In this document: positions 26,494 to 34,779 of the stretch, piece after piece
How positions within the stretch are numbered: the stretch's first letter is position 1
How the letters are laid out: each line of letters begins with the position of its first letter
DNA from: Nocardia sp. NBC_01503
GTDB lineage: Bacteria; Actinomycetota; Actinomycetes; Mycobacteriales; Mycobacteriaceae
Direction of reading: 5' to 3'
DNA length: 64,000 nt
Assembly: GCF_036327755.1 (NCBI RefSeq)
Contig: NZ_CP109596.1
Span: 5,704,001-5,768,000 of the forward strand
Made by a program: the position numbers and the translations under genes
The notes under the pieces: generated by a model
The model's database searches: none
Told to the model about the DNA's origin: nothing
The model's input: the letters and a program-made list of their open reading frames with translations, nothing else

Positions 26494-27153
26494 TCAGTCG
26501 TGGAAGAGGCCGTTGTCGCGGGCGATCGTCTCGATCGCCTTCGGCGTGCCCGCCATGATGACCCGGACGTGTTCGGTGACCAGCTCCATCGGCCAATCCC
26601 ACCAGGCCGCGCGCAGCAGCGCATCCACCTCTTCATCGGTGAAGCGCTGCTTGACCGGCTTGGCCGGATTCCCGCCGACGATGGTGTACGCCGGAACATC
26701 GGCGGTGACGACCGATCCGGTGGCGATGATCGCGCCGTCACCGATCCGCACGCCCGGCATGATCAACGAGTTGTAGCCGATCCACACGTCATTGCCGACG
26801 ACGGTGTCGCCCTTGCTCGGGATCGAGGTGATGATGTCCATCGTCTCCTGCGCCCACGTCCCGCCGAAAATGGTGAACGGGAAGGTGGAGACCCCGGCGG
26901 TGGCGTGATTCGCGCCCGCCATGATGAACCGGGTCCCGGTCGCCAGCGCGCAGTACTTGCCGATGATCAGCTTCTCCGGCCCGAAGGCGTAGAGCACGTT
27001 CTCGGTCTCGAATCGGGTGGCGTCGACCGGATCGTCGAAGTAGCTGTAATCGCCGACCTCGATATTCGCCGAGGTGATATGAGGTTTCAGGAAGACTGTC
27101 CGGTCCGTGTGCGGTAGCGGAAAGGGCGTCGATGGGTCCGGGATCACACTCAT
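26494..27153 (-). CDS. Xenobiotic acetyltransferase (Vat/CatB-type hexapeptide repeat)
   Basis: The 219-residue protein is a left-handed beta-helix acetyltransferase: hexapeptide repeats (LIIGKYCALATGTRFIMAG, TVVGNDVWIGYNSLIMPGV, RIGDGAIIATGSVV), the catalytic His in GANHATAG, and IVGGNPAKPVKQRF. The family includes streptogramin A (Vat) and chloramphenicol (CatB) acetyltransferases. Acetyl-CoA is the donor, and the acceptor here is unknown; antibiotic resistance is possible but not shown. It is divergent from alaS by about 70 bp. Confidence 0.88.
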   Translation of the reverse strand: MSVIPDPSTPFPLPHTDRTVFLKPHITSANIEVGDYSYFDDPVDATRFETENVLYAFGPEKLIIGKYCALATGTRFIMAGANHATAGVSTFPFTIFGGTWAQETMDIITSIPSKGDTVVGNDVWIGYNSLIMPGVRIGDGAIIATGSVVTADVPAYTIVGGNPAKPVKQRFTDEEVDALLRAAWWDWPMELVTEHVRVIMAGTPKAIETIARDNGLFHD

Positions 27154-27224
27154 CGAACCGATGCTAGTGGGCCCCCGGCGGTCGGCGGAAAGCCGCTGGA
27201 CCGGGACCGGTAGGCTGGATACCT

Positions 27225-29891
27225 GTGCAGACCCACGAGATTCGCCGACGCTTCCTGGAGCATTTCGTTCGTGCCGGACACACCGAGGTACCCAGCGCCT
27301 CGCTGATCCTGGCCGACCCCAACCTGCTGTTCGTGAACGCGGGCATGGTCCAGTTCGTGCCGTATTTCCTCGGTCAGCAAACCCCGCCCTGGGCCACCGC
27401 GACCAGTGTGCAGAAGTGCGTGCGCACCGGCGATATCGAGAATGTCGGCATCACCACCCGCCACAACACCTTCTTCCAGATGGCGGGCAACTTCAGCTTC
27501 GGTGACTACTTCAAGCGCGAGGCCATCTCCTTCGCCTGGTCCCTGCTGACCAAGAGCGTCGAGGACGGCGGCTACGGCTTCGATCCGGAGAAGCTGTGGG
27601 CCACGGTCTACCTCGATGACGACGAGGCCGAGCGCATCTGGCTCGAACTCGGCATGCCCGCCGAGCGCATCCAGCGCCGCGGTATGGCCGACAACTACTG
27701 GTCCATGGGCATCCCCGGCCCGTGCGGCCCGTGCTCGGAGATCTACTTCGACCGCGGTCCGGAGTTCGGCATCGAGGGCGGCCCGGAGGCCGACGAGGAC
27801 CGCTACCTCGAAATCTGGAACCTCGTCTTCATGCAGAACGAGCGTGGCGAGGGTCGCGGCAAGGACGACTTCGAGATCCTGGGCCCGCTGCCCAAGAAGA
27901 ATATCGACACCGGCATGGGCATCGAGCGCGTCGCGTTCCTGCTGCAGGGCGTCGACAATGTCTACGAGACCGACCTGCTGCGCCCGATCATCAGCAAGGC
28001 CGAGGAGCTCACCGGCCGCAGCTACGGTGTCGAGCACACCGATGATGTGCGCTTCCGCGTCATCGCCGATCACGCCCGCACCGGTGCCATGCTCATCGCC
28101 GACGGAGTGAACCCGGGCAATGACGGTCGCGGATATGTACTGCGCCGCCTGCTGCGCCGCATCGTGCGCTCGGCCCGCCTGCTCGGTGCCGAGAAGCCGG
28201 TGATGGGCGAGTTCATGAAGGTCGTCAGCGATCTGATGGCCCCGTCGTACCCGGAGCTGGCCACCGATTTCAAGCGCATCGAAACCGTCGCCGTCGGTGA
28301 GGAATCCGCGTTCCTCAAGACGCTGAACACCGGTTCCAAGCTGTTCGACGATGCCGTCGCCGAGGTGAAGTCGCACGGCGGCAAGAAGATCAGCGGTACC
28401 GAGGCGTTCACCCTGCACGACACCTACGGTTTCCCGATCGATCTGACCCTGGAGATGGCCGCCGAGGCCGGACTCCAGGTCGACGAGGACGGCTTCCGTT
28501 CGCTCATGGCCGAGCAGCGCGCTCGCGCCAAGGAGGACGCGTACTCGCGCAAGCACGCGCACGCCGATCTGACGGTCTACAAGGAGTTCGTCGACCGCGG
28601 CGCCACCGAGTTCACCGGTTTCGACGAACTCGCCACCGAGGCAACGGTTCTCGCCATCATCAAGGATGGCGTGCGGGTGCCGGTGGCCGAGGTGGGCCAG
28701 GATGTGGAGATCATTCTGGACCGCTCGCCGCTGTACGCCGAGTCCGGCGGCCAGATCGCCGACCGCGGTGCGCTGCAGTCCTCGCACGGTCTGAAGGTGC
28801 GCGTCAATGACGTGCAGAAGATCGCCAAGAAGGTGTGGGTGCACAAGTCCACCGTCGAGGCCGGTCAGCTCACCGAGGGCGATACCGTGCTCGCGCAGGT
28901 CGATCCGGCCTGGCGGCACGGCGCCACCCAGGGCCACTCCGGTACCCATATGGTGCACGCCGCGCTGCGACAGGTGTTGGGCCCCAACGCCGTTCAGGCC
29001 GGTTCGCTGAACAAGCCCGGCTACCTGCGCTTCGACTTCAACTGGCAGGGCGGGCTGTCTGAGCAGCAGAAGGCCGATATCGAGGCCATCTCCAATAACG
29101 CCGTCGCCGACGATTTCGCGGTGAACACCTTCGTCACCGATCTGCCCTCGGCCAAGAAGATGGGCGCGATGGCCCTGTTCGGCGAGAACTACGGCGACCA
29201 GGTGCGCGTGGTGGAGATCGGCGGACCGTTCTCCATGGAGCTGTGCGGTGGCACGCATGTGCGGCACTCCTCGCAGATCGGCCCGATCACCCTGCTGGGT
29301 GAGTCCTCGGTCGGTTCGGGCATTCGCCGCGTGGAAGCCTTTGTCGGCCTTGACTCTTACAAGTACCTGGCCAAGGAGCGCGCACTGCTCGCCGGTATCG
29401 CCTCATCGCTGAAGGTGCCCTCGGACGAGGTGCCCGCGCGCGTGGAGCAGCTCGTCGAGCGTTTGAAGGTCGCCGAGAAGGAGTTGGAGCGCACCAAGAT
29501 GGCGGCCGTGCTGTCGAGTGCGGGCACTTTCGTGGAGCAGGCGCAGCGCGTCGGCAAGGTGCTGCTCGTCGCCGCCGCCGCGCCCAAGGGTGTCGGCGCG
29601 GGCGATCTGCGCACCCTGGTGCAGGACATCAAGGGCCGCTTGGGTTCCGAGCCCGCGATTGTCACGCTGCTCGGCAATGACGAGGGCAAGGTGCCGTTCG
29701 TGGTCGCGGTCACCAAGGCGGCGCAGGATCTGGGTGTGAAGGCGGGCGATCTCGTCCAGTCCTTCGGTCCCAGTATCAACGGCCGCGGTGGCGGTAAGCC
29801 GGAGATGGCGCAGGGCGCGGGCTCGAACCCCGAGGGCATCGAGGCCGGACTGTCGGCCTTGCGGGCGCGGGTGGCCGAGCTCGCCGGGTGA
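27225..29891 (+). CDS. alaS: Alanyl-tRNA synthetase
   Basis: The 888-residue enzyme has the class II core (RRRFLEHFVRAGHTEVPSAS, NTFFQMAGNFSFGDYFK), the editing domain with zinc ligands GHSGTH and CGGTH, and a C-terminal DHHA1 domain (GRGGGKPEMAQGAG). It charges tRNA-Ala and clears mischarged Ser/Gly. A TAGGCT box at 27211-27216 lies 8 bp before the GTG, which suggests a leaderless mRNA. ruvX starts inside its stop codon (TGATG), and the operon continues through mltG and aroE as in mycobacteria. Confidence 0.97.
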   Translation: MQTHEIRRRFLEHFVRAGHTEVPSASLILADPNLLFVNAGMVQFVPYFLGQQTPPWATATSVQKCVRTGDIENVGITTRHNTFFQMAGNFSFGDYFKREAISFAWSLLTKSVEDGGYGFDPEKLWATVYLDDDEAERIWLELGMPAERIQRRGMADNYWSMGIPGPCGPCSEIYFDRGPEFGIEGGPEADEDRYLEIWNLVFMQNERGEGRGKDDFEILGPLPKKNIDTGMGIERVAFLLQGVDNVYETDLLRPIISKAEELTGRSYGVEHTDDVRFRVIADHARTGAMLIADGVNPGNDGRGYVLRRLLRRIVRSARLLGAEKPVMGEFMKVVSDLMAPSYPELATDFKRIETVAVGEESAFLKTLNTGSKLFDDAVAEVKSHGGKKISGTEAFTLHDTYGFPIDLTLEMAAEAGLQVDEDGFRSLMAEQRARAKEDAYSRKHAHADLTVYKEFVDRGATEFTGFDELATEATVLAIIKDGVRVPVAEVGQDVEIILDRSPLYAESGGQIADRGALQSSHGLKVRVNDVQKIAKKVWVHKSTVEAGQLTEGDTVLAQVDPAWRHGATQGHSGTHMVHAALRQVLGPNAVQAGSLNKPGYLRFDFNWQGGLSEQQKADIEAISNNAVADDFAVNTFVTDLPSAKKMGAMALFGENYGDQVRVVEIGGPFSMELCGGTHVRHSSQIGPITLLGESSVGSGIRRVEAFVGLDSYKYLAKERALLAGIASSLKVPSDEVPARVEQLVERLKVAEKELERTKMAAVLSSAGTFVEQAQRVGKVLLVAAAAPKGVGAGDLRTLVQDIKGRLGSEPAIVTLLGNDEGKVPFVVAVTKAAQDLGVKAGDLVQSFGPSINGRGGGKPEMAQGAGSNPEGIEAGLSALRARVAELAG

Positions 29892-30475
29892 TGCCCCCTT
29901 CCGAACCCTCGGACAGTCCGGGCGCCGCCGACGGCGGCACCCGGTTCATCGCCGGAAGTACGGGATTCCCCGTGGACCGGCCCAGCCCCTCGGATGATCC
30001 GGGTCGCGGCAGGCGGATCGCGCTCGATGTGGGCACCGTCCGCATCGGCGTGGCCTCCAGCGATCCGGACGGTGTGCTCGCCACGCCGGTCGAAACCGTG
30101 CCCAAGGCCAAGAAGGTCGCGCCCGGAACCTTGGCGTCCGACCTTGCCCGAATTGCCGAAATTGTTCGTGAATACGAGGCTGTAGAGGTGATCGTGGGCC
30201 TTCCGCGCACCTTACGCGGAGAAAGCGGCTCGTCGGCTAAGCTGGCGGCCACCTTCGCGGGGCGTTTACGGTCTCTGATCGCACCGGTGCCGGTGCGGCT
30301 TTCCGACGAACGTTTGACTACGGTGTCTGCTGCACGGGCGTTGCGGGACAGTGGAGTTCGCGCGCGCGGGCAGCGGTCGGTCATCGATCAGGCGGCCGCC
30401 GTATCGATCCTGCAGGGTTGGTTGGACGAACGGAGTGCAGCATTGAAGCCGCGCGGTGATGGTGATCTTGCATGA
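29891..30475 (+). CDS. ruvX: Putative pre-16S rRNA nuclease (RuvX/YqgF)
   Basis: The 194-residue protein has an RNase-H-like fold: IALDVGTVRIGVASSDP carries the first catalytic Asp, VEVIVGLPRTLRGESG the second strand, RLSDERLTTVSAARAL the Glu, and SVIDQAAAVSILQGWLDE the final Asp. It trims the 5' end of 16S rRNA precursor. Residues 1-40 form an unusual Pro/Ser/Gly-rich extension. The ATG at 29891 overlaps the alaS stop, and the end overlaps mltG by 4 nt (ATGA). Confidence 0.92.
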   Translation: MPPSEPSDSPGAADGGTRFIAGSTGFPVDRPSPSDDPGRGRRIALDVGTVRIGVASSDPDGVLATPVETVPKAKKVAPGTLASDLARIAEIVREYEAVEVIVGLPRTLRGESGSSAKLAATFAGRLRSLIAPVPVRLSDERLTTVSAARALRDSGVRARGQRSVIDQAAAVSILQGWLDERSAALKPRGDGDLA

Positions 30476-31917
30476 CCGACCGCTGGACGCGAGCCGAGGA
30501 ACGTTACCGGCAGAGCGCTGAACGCCGTTATCGCCGCGACGACCTGGAATGGTCGGAGGCGGATGATTACGAGGACGACACCACCGTCATCCCGCGCTAC
30601 GAGGATGAGGACGAGGAGCCCATCCTCGAGCCGGAGCCGCCCCGCCGCCAGGCCCCGCAGCGTGCCGACCGCGGTCGCGGTTCGGGTTCGCGCGGGCAGT
30701 CGCGCGGTTCGGGTGGGCGCGGCGGAAACCGGCCCAAGCGCTCCCGGGTGGCCTCGCGCAAGGCAGCCGAGCGCAAGCGCCGCCGCCGCAATCTCGTGGT
30801 CTTCGGGACCGTCTTCGCCGTATTGTTCGTCGGCGCGGCCGGATTCGCGGCCTGGAAGTTCATGAACCGGTTCAGCCCGGCCGAGGACTTCTCCGGCGAG
30901 CCCGGCCCGCTGGCCGTGGTGCAGGTGAAGTCGGGCGATACCGCCACCCAGATCGCGGACACCATGTTCGCCAAGGGGGTGGTGGCCAGCAGCGCCGCCT
31001 TCTACGAGGCCGCGGTGCGCAATGACAATATGAGCGCGGTGCAGCCCGGCTACTACGCCATCCCCAGCCACAGCAAGGCTTCGGAGGCCGTGGTGGCGCT
31101 GGTCGGCAAGAGCTCGCGGGTCGGCAATGTGGTGATCTCCGAGGGGCGCCAGCTGCACGACTCCACCGATGTGAATACCGGTGCGCGCAAGGACGGCATC
31201 TATCGCAAGATCGCCGATGCCAGCTGTGTCGGCACCGGTTCAGCCGCCAAATGCGTGACCTACGACCAGCTCGAGGCCGCGGGCGGCAGTGCCGATCCGG
31301 CGACCCTGGGCGTGCCGTCCTGGGCGATTGACCGGGTGCGTCAGGTGCCCGATCACAGTCGGCAGTTGGAGGGTCTGATCGCCGCGGGCACACTGGATTT
31401 CGATCCGAGCGGTTCGCCCGAACAGATTCTCAAGCAGCTGGTCACCGACAGCGCGGCCAACTATGAGGCGACCGGGGTGCTGAATTCCGGTGCGGCCAAT
31501 GGTTTGTCGCCGTATGACACCTTGATCGGGGCGTCGCTGGTGGAGCGCGAGGCGCTGCCGCAGGACATGTCCAAGGTGGCGCGGGTGATCGTGAACCGGC
31601 TCGAGGCGGACCAGAAGCTGGAGTTCGACTCCACGGTCAACTACGCGCTCTCGGCCACCGAGGTCGCCACCACCGACGCGGACCGCAATAGGAAGACCCC
31701 GTGGAACACCTACGCCATGGCCGGTCTGCCCGCGACACCGATCTCCGCACCCTCCCTGGATGCCATGCGCGCCATGGAGAAGCCGGAACCGGGACCGTGG
31801 CTGTACTTCGTGACCGTCGACAAGCAGGGCACCACGCTGTTCACCGACAGCTATAGCGAACATCTGCGCAATATCGAAAAGGCCAGGCAGAGTGGAATTC
31901 TCGACAGTGGACGGTGA
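30472..31917 (+). CDS. mltG: Endolytic murein transglycosylase MltG
   Basis: The 481-residue protein has a long acidic then Arg/Gly-rich cytoplasmic tail (residues 1-105), one membrane helix (about 106-126), and a YceG domain. Key segments are VVISEGRQLHDSTDV, LIGASLVEREALPQDMSKVARVIVNRLE (catalytic Glu) and LEFDSTVNYAL...NTYAMAGLPATPISAPS. It cleaves nascent peptidoglycan strands at the outer membrane face. Synteny equals Rv2553c. The ~105-residue charged tail is longer than in E. coli MltG and is typical of actinobacteria. Confidence 0.94.
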   Translation: MTDRWTRAEERYRQSAERRYRRDDLEWSEADDYEDDTTVIPRYEDEDEEPILEPEPPRRQAPQRADRGRGSGSRGQSRGSGGRGGNRPKRSRVASRKAAERKRRRRNLVVFGTVFAVLFVGAAGFAAWKFMNRFSPAEDFSGEPGPLAVVQVKSGDTATQIADTMFAKGVVASSAAFYEAAVRNDNMSAVQPGYYAIPSHSKASEAVVALVGKSSRVGNVVISEGRQLHDSTDVNTGARKDGIYRKIADASCVGTGSAAKCVTYDQLEAAGGSADPATLGVPSWAIDRVRQVPDHSRQLEGLIAAGTLDFDPSGSPEQILKQLVTDSAANYEATGVLNSGAANGLSPYDTLIGASLVEREALPQDMSKVARVIVNRLEADQKLEFDSTVNYALSATEVATTDADRNRKTPWNTYAMAGLPATPISAPSLDAMRAMEKPEPGPWLYFVTVDKQGTTLFTDSYSEHLRNIEKARQSGILDSGR

Positions 31918-32719
31918 GCGCCGCAAGGCTGCCGTACTCGGCAGCCCCATCGCGCATTCGCGCTCGCCGCAACTGCACCTGGCCGCCTACCGGGCGCTGG
32001 GCCTGGACTGGACGTATGAGCGCATCGAATGCGATGCCGAGCGACTGCCCGGCCTCGTCGACGGGCTCGGCCCCGAATGGGTCGGGTTGTCGGTGACCAT
32101 GCCCGGTAAGGTCGCCGCGCTCGAGTACGCCACCGAGCGCACCGAGCGCGCCGAACTGGTCGGCTCGGCCAACACCCTGCTGCGCATCGAGAACGGTTGG
32201 CGCGCCGACTGCACCGACGTCGACGGGGTGCGCGGGGCGCTCGAGGGCGCGGGCGTCAAGGAGATCGACAAGGCGGTCGTGTTGGGCGCGGGCGGTACGG
32301 CCCGCCCCGCCCTGCTGGCCCTGGCCGAACTCGGCGCGCACACCATCACCATCGTCGCGCGCAGCCCCCGCCGTGCCGCGGACACCCTGGAACTCGCCGA
32401 GCGCCTGGGCCTTTCGGCAGAGGTCATCGGCTTCGATCCGGATTCGATCGGCTTCGTCTGCTCGGAGGTCGACGCGGTCGTCAGCACCGTCCCCGCCGCC
32501 GGAGCCGAACCCGTCGCCGACGCGGTGGCCCAAGCCCCGGTGGTCCTGGACGCCATCTACAACCCCTGGCCCACCCCACTCGCCGAGGCGGTGACCCGCG
32601 CGGGCCACACCGTCGTCAGCGGCCTGGAAATGCTCCTGAACCAGGCGTACGGCCAAGTCGAACAGTTCACCGGCAAGCCCGCTCCGCGCGCGGAAATGGC
32701 TGCGGCCCTACAGGATTAA
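31907..32719 (+). CDS. aroE: Shikimate dehydrogenase
   Basis: The enzyme reduces 3-dehydroshikimate to shikimate with NADPH. The 270-residue protein shows GSPIAHSRSPQLHLAAY (shikimate Ser pair), SVTMPGK (catalytic Lys), GSANTLLR, ADCTDVDG (Asp of the dyad), the NADP loop VLGAGGTARPAL and SGLEMLLNQAYGQ. GTG 31907 matches the mycobacterial length; GTG 31892 is possible. It overlaps the end of mltG. An IS element has inserted at its stop codon: the 6-bp target duplication ATTAAC contains the TAA, so the coding sequence is intact but any downstream co-transcription is cut. Confidence 0.94.
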   Translation: MDGERRKAAVLGSPIAHSRSPQLHLAAYRALGLDWTYERIECDAERLPGLVDGLGPEWVGLSVTMPGKVAALEYATERTERAELVGSANTLLRIENGWRADCTDVDGVRGALEGAGVKEIDKAVVLGAGGTARPALLALAELGAHTITIVARSPRRAADTLELAERLGLSAEVIGFDPDSIGFVCSEVDAVVSTVPAAGAEPVADAVAQAPVVLDAIYNPWPTPLAEAVTRAGHTVVSGLEMLLNQAYGQVEQFTGKPAPRAEMAAALQD

Positions 32720-32720
32720 C

Positions 32721-32739
32721 CCCAATGCCGCGCAGTTAG
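32721..32739 (+). repeat. Left terminal inverted repeat of the IS
   Basis: 19 bp, CCCAATGCCGCGCAGTTAG, exactly complementary to 34221-34239. The duplicated target ATTAAC precedes it at 32715-32720. Confidence 0.95.
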
Positions 32740-32788
32740 CGGTTGGGGATGCCTGTCAAGCGAGTGTCGTTGCGGGACTTGACATGTT

Positions 32789-34204
32789 GTGAAACGAGAC
32801 AGCGGAACTACTGGTAGAGAGGTTTTGTCCTCCAAGACAAACCGTCCACCGGGAGTTCCGCTGTCTGTTCAGTCTGTCATCAAACATGTGTCGGTGGTAG
32901 CGGCGGGGGTGTTCGCGCCGGGTCATCTGGGGGAGTTGACCCAGATCGTGCCATTCGAAATGGTCGACGCCGCAGTGGAATCGGGGCGAGCGAGACAGAC
33001 GCGGGTGCGGGATCTACCCTCGCGGGTGGTGGTGTATCTGCTGTTGGCCGGGGCGTTGTTCACCGAGCTCGGCTACACCCAGGTATGGGCCCGGATGGTC
33101 GCGGGCCTGGACGAAATCCTCGTGGCCCGCCCCGGTTCCTCGGCCTTGGCCCAGGCCCGCCGCCGAGTCGGTGCCGCACCGTTGCGGGAGTTGTTCGGGC
33201 TGCTCGCCGGTCCCGCTGCCGGCGCGGCCCGATGGCGCGGCCTGTTGGTCTGTGCGGTCGACGGCACCACCATGTTCGTGTCCGACTCCGCCGCCAACGC
33301 GGGTACCTTCGCCCGTCAGGGCGGCGGCAACGGCGACTCGGGGTATCCGATGCTGCGACTGCTCGCGGTGGTGGCGTGTGGCACCCGCACCGTCATCGAC
33401 GTCGTGTTCGGCACCTCGGGTGTCTCCGAGATCGCCTATGCCCCAAAGCTTTTCCGATGCCTGCACGAGGGGATGTTGTTGCTGGCGGACCGCAACTTCG
33501 CCAGCGCCGCGCTGATCGGACAGATCGCGCAAACCAAAGCCGACCTGCTGATCCGTGACAAGACCAACCGTGTGATGCCGTTGATCGAGCGGCTGCCCGA
33601 CGGGTCGTGGCTCGCGGTGAAGGGTCCGGTAGTTCTGCGGGTAATCGACGCCGACATCGCGCTCACCCCGAAAGGCGGACCACCCCGCCGCGAACGCTAC
33701 CGGTTGCTCACCACCTTGACCGACCATCACCGCTACCCGGCGATGGAGCTGGTGCGGCTCTATCACCAGCGCTGGGAGATCGAAACCACCTACGCGGAAC
33801 TGAAATCGACCATGCTCGGCGGCCGGGTACTGCGCGCCCGCACACCCGCCGGGATCGACCAGGAGGTCTATGCCCTGCTGAGCACTTACCAAGCGCTGCG
33901 CATCGCCATCGCCGACGCCACACACCCGCAGGCCATACCCCTGCAAGCCAGCTTCTCCATTGCACTCAATACCGCCCGCGACCAGGTCGTGGCTGCCGCC
34001 GCGGTCATCGCCGACACCGCCGTCGACCTGGTCGGACGGATCGGCCGCACGGTCTTGGCCGACCTCCTGCCCGCACGCCGACCACGCCAAAGCCCCCGCG
34101 TCGTCAAGCGAGCGATCTCCAAACACCGCGCCAAAGGCGCCATCGACCGCACCAATTATCCCACCGTCACCATCACCATCAACCTGCGAAAACACCCGAG
34201 TTGA
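32789..34204 (+). CDS. IS4-family DDE transposase
   Basis: The 471-residue frame holds a DUF4372-like N-terminal part (FAPGHLGELTQIVPFEMVDAAVE) and a DDE core. The first Asp is in CAVDGTTM, the second in LLADRNFASA, and the C1 signature is YHQRWEIETTYAELKS (Y-x2-R-x3-E-x6-K). All catalytic residues are present. The first ~35 residues (KRDSGTTGREVLSSKTNRPP) overlap nested inverted repeats (32797-32865) and may not be translated; initiation after them, near SVIKHVSVVAAG, is possible. Confidence 0.93.
   Translation: MKRDSGTTGREVLSSKTNRPPGVPLSVQSVIKHVSVVAAGVFAPGHLGELTQIVPFEMVDAAVESGRARQTRVRDLPSRVVVYLLLAGALFTELGYTQVWARMVAGLDEILVARPGSSALAQARRRVGAAPLRELFGLLAGPAAGAARWRGLLVCAVDGTTMFVSDSAANAGTFARQGGGNGDSGYPMLRLLAVVACGTRTVIDVVFGTSGVSEIAYAPKLFRCLHEGMLLLADRNFASAALIGQIAQTKADLLIRDKTNRVMPLIERLPDGSWLAVKGPVVLRVIDADIALTPKGGPPRRERYRLLTTLTDHHRYPAMELVRLYHQRWEIETTYAELKSTMLGGRVLRARTPAGIDQEVYALLSTYQALRIAIADATHPQAIPLQASFSIALNTARDQVVAAAAVIADTAVDLVGRIGRTVLADLLPARRPRQSPRVVKRAISKHRAKGAIDRTNYPTVTITINLRKHPS
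32797..32865 (+). promoter_or_regulatory. Nested inverted repeats at the 5' end of the transposase mRNA
   Basis: AGACAGCGGAACT (32797-32809) is the exact complement of AGTTCCGCTGTCT (32853-32865). Between them GGTTTTGTC and GACAAACC form an inner near-perfect hairpin. Such structures in other IS elements block translation of read-through mRNA; that role here is inferred. Confidence 0.5.
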
Positions 34205-34220
34205 CCGCAGACAGGTCGGC

Positions 34221-34239
34221 CTAACTGCGCGGCATTGGG
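34221..34239 (-). repeat. Right terminal inverted repeat of the IS
   Basis: 19 bp, exact complement of 32721-32739, followed by the second ATTAAC copy at 34240-34245. Confidence 0.95.
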
Positions 34240-34271
34240 ATTAACCCGCCCCGTCATCGCGGTTCAACCCG

Positions 34272-34306
34272 CCTCGTCATCCCGGCGTGTTTTTGGCCGG
34301 GATCCA
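34272..34306. repeat. Dispersed palindromic repeat copy
   Basis: CCTCGTCATCCCGGCGTGTT then TTTGGCCGGGATC: the arms ATCCCGGC and GGCCGGGAT flank a T-rich loop. Related copies lie at 7338, 43461 and 50151-50237. It lies just outside the IS, between genes. Confidence 0.65.
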
Positions 34307-34313
34307 CACCCCG

Positions 34314-34766
34314 CTAACCGGCCGGTTGCGGCTCGAACGCATTCCGGAACGTGAAGGCATGCTCGGTCGGCCCGTGCGCGCGCAGATGATCCAGGCGTTC
34401 GATAGCCTCGGTCAGCGACGGCGTCTCACCGATCGGCACCCACCACAGCACGGTGATCGCCTCCTTGATCGGGACGAACCATTCCCGTCGCCGTCGCAGG
34501 AAATCCATATGCGGGCTGCGGTACACGTAGTTGAACATCGCCTCGTGTGACTCCCAGACGCTGAGGTTCACCAGCATGTCCGGCTCATTCTCGTACGGGC
34601 GCACCGAGGTCGCGTCGTTGGAATCCTCGTCGACCAGACGCCAGACGAAGCCGGGGGAGTCGTCGGCGATGGCATTGATGCGATCGAGTTCGGCATAGAA
34701 CTCGGCGACGCGCGGGTCGTCCTTGGGGGCGACCATGCGCCCGATATTGAAGAGTGCGAGGTGCAT
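34314..34766 (-). CDS. DUF3291 / ABM-fold protein
   Basis: The 150-residue protein (HLALFNIGRM, SPGFVWRLVDEDSND, LVNLSVWESHEAMFNYVYRS, HMDFLRRRREWF, WWVPIGETPSLTEAIERLDHLR) has the conserved Trp/His/Tyr pattern of DUF3291, a dimeric alpha-beta barrel related to antibiotic-biosynthesis monooxygenases. Catalysis is not established for the family. It lies 13 bp after a COG2345-type regulator on the same strand, so the two form one transcription unit, and the regulator may respond to its substrate. Confidence 0.8.
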   Translation of the reverse strand: MHLALFNIGRMVAPKDDPRVAEFYAELDRINAIADDSPGFVWRLVDEDSNDATSVRPYENEPDMLVNLSVWESHEAMFNYVYRSPHMDFLRRRREWFVPIKEAITVLWWVPIGETPSLTEAIERLDHLRAHGPTEHAFTFRNAFEPQPAG

Positions 34767-34779
34767 GACTGGACTATAA

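Larger units (their letters stand above)
32721..34239 (+). mobile_element. IS4-type insertion sequence, 1519 bp, complete
   Basis: Perfect 19-bp terminal inverted repeats (CCCAATGCCGCGCAGTTAG at 32721-32739 and its complement at 34221-34239) flank one transposase gene. They are bracketed by a 6-bp target-site duplication ATTAAC at 32715-32720 and 34240-34245. Perfect ends and an intact transposase point to a recent insertion. The target is the stop codon of aroE. Confidence 0.95.

Noticed and set aside
27150..29267. 705-codon open frame opposite alaS
   Set aside because: Antisense shadow of alaS; no domain and no ribosome binding site.
33014..34195. 393-codon open frame opposite the transposase
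   Set aside because: Antisense shadow; the plus-strand frame carries the full DDE signature.
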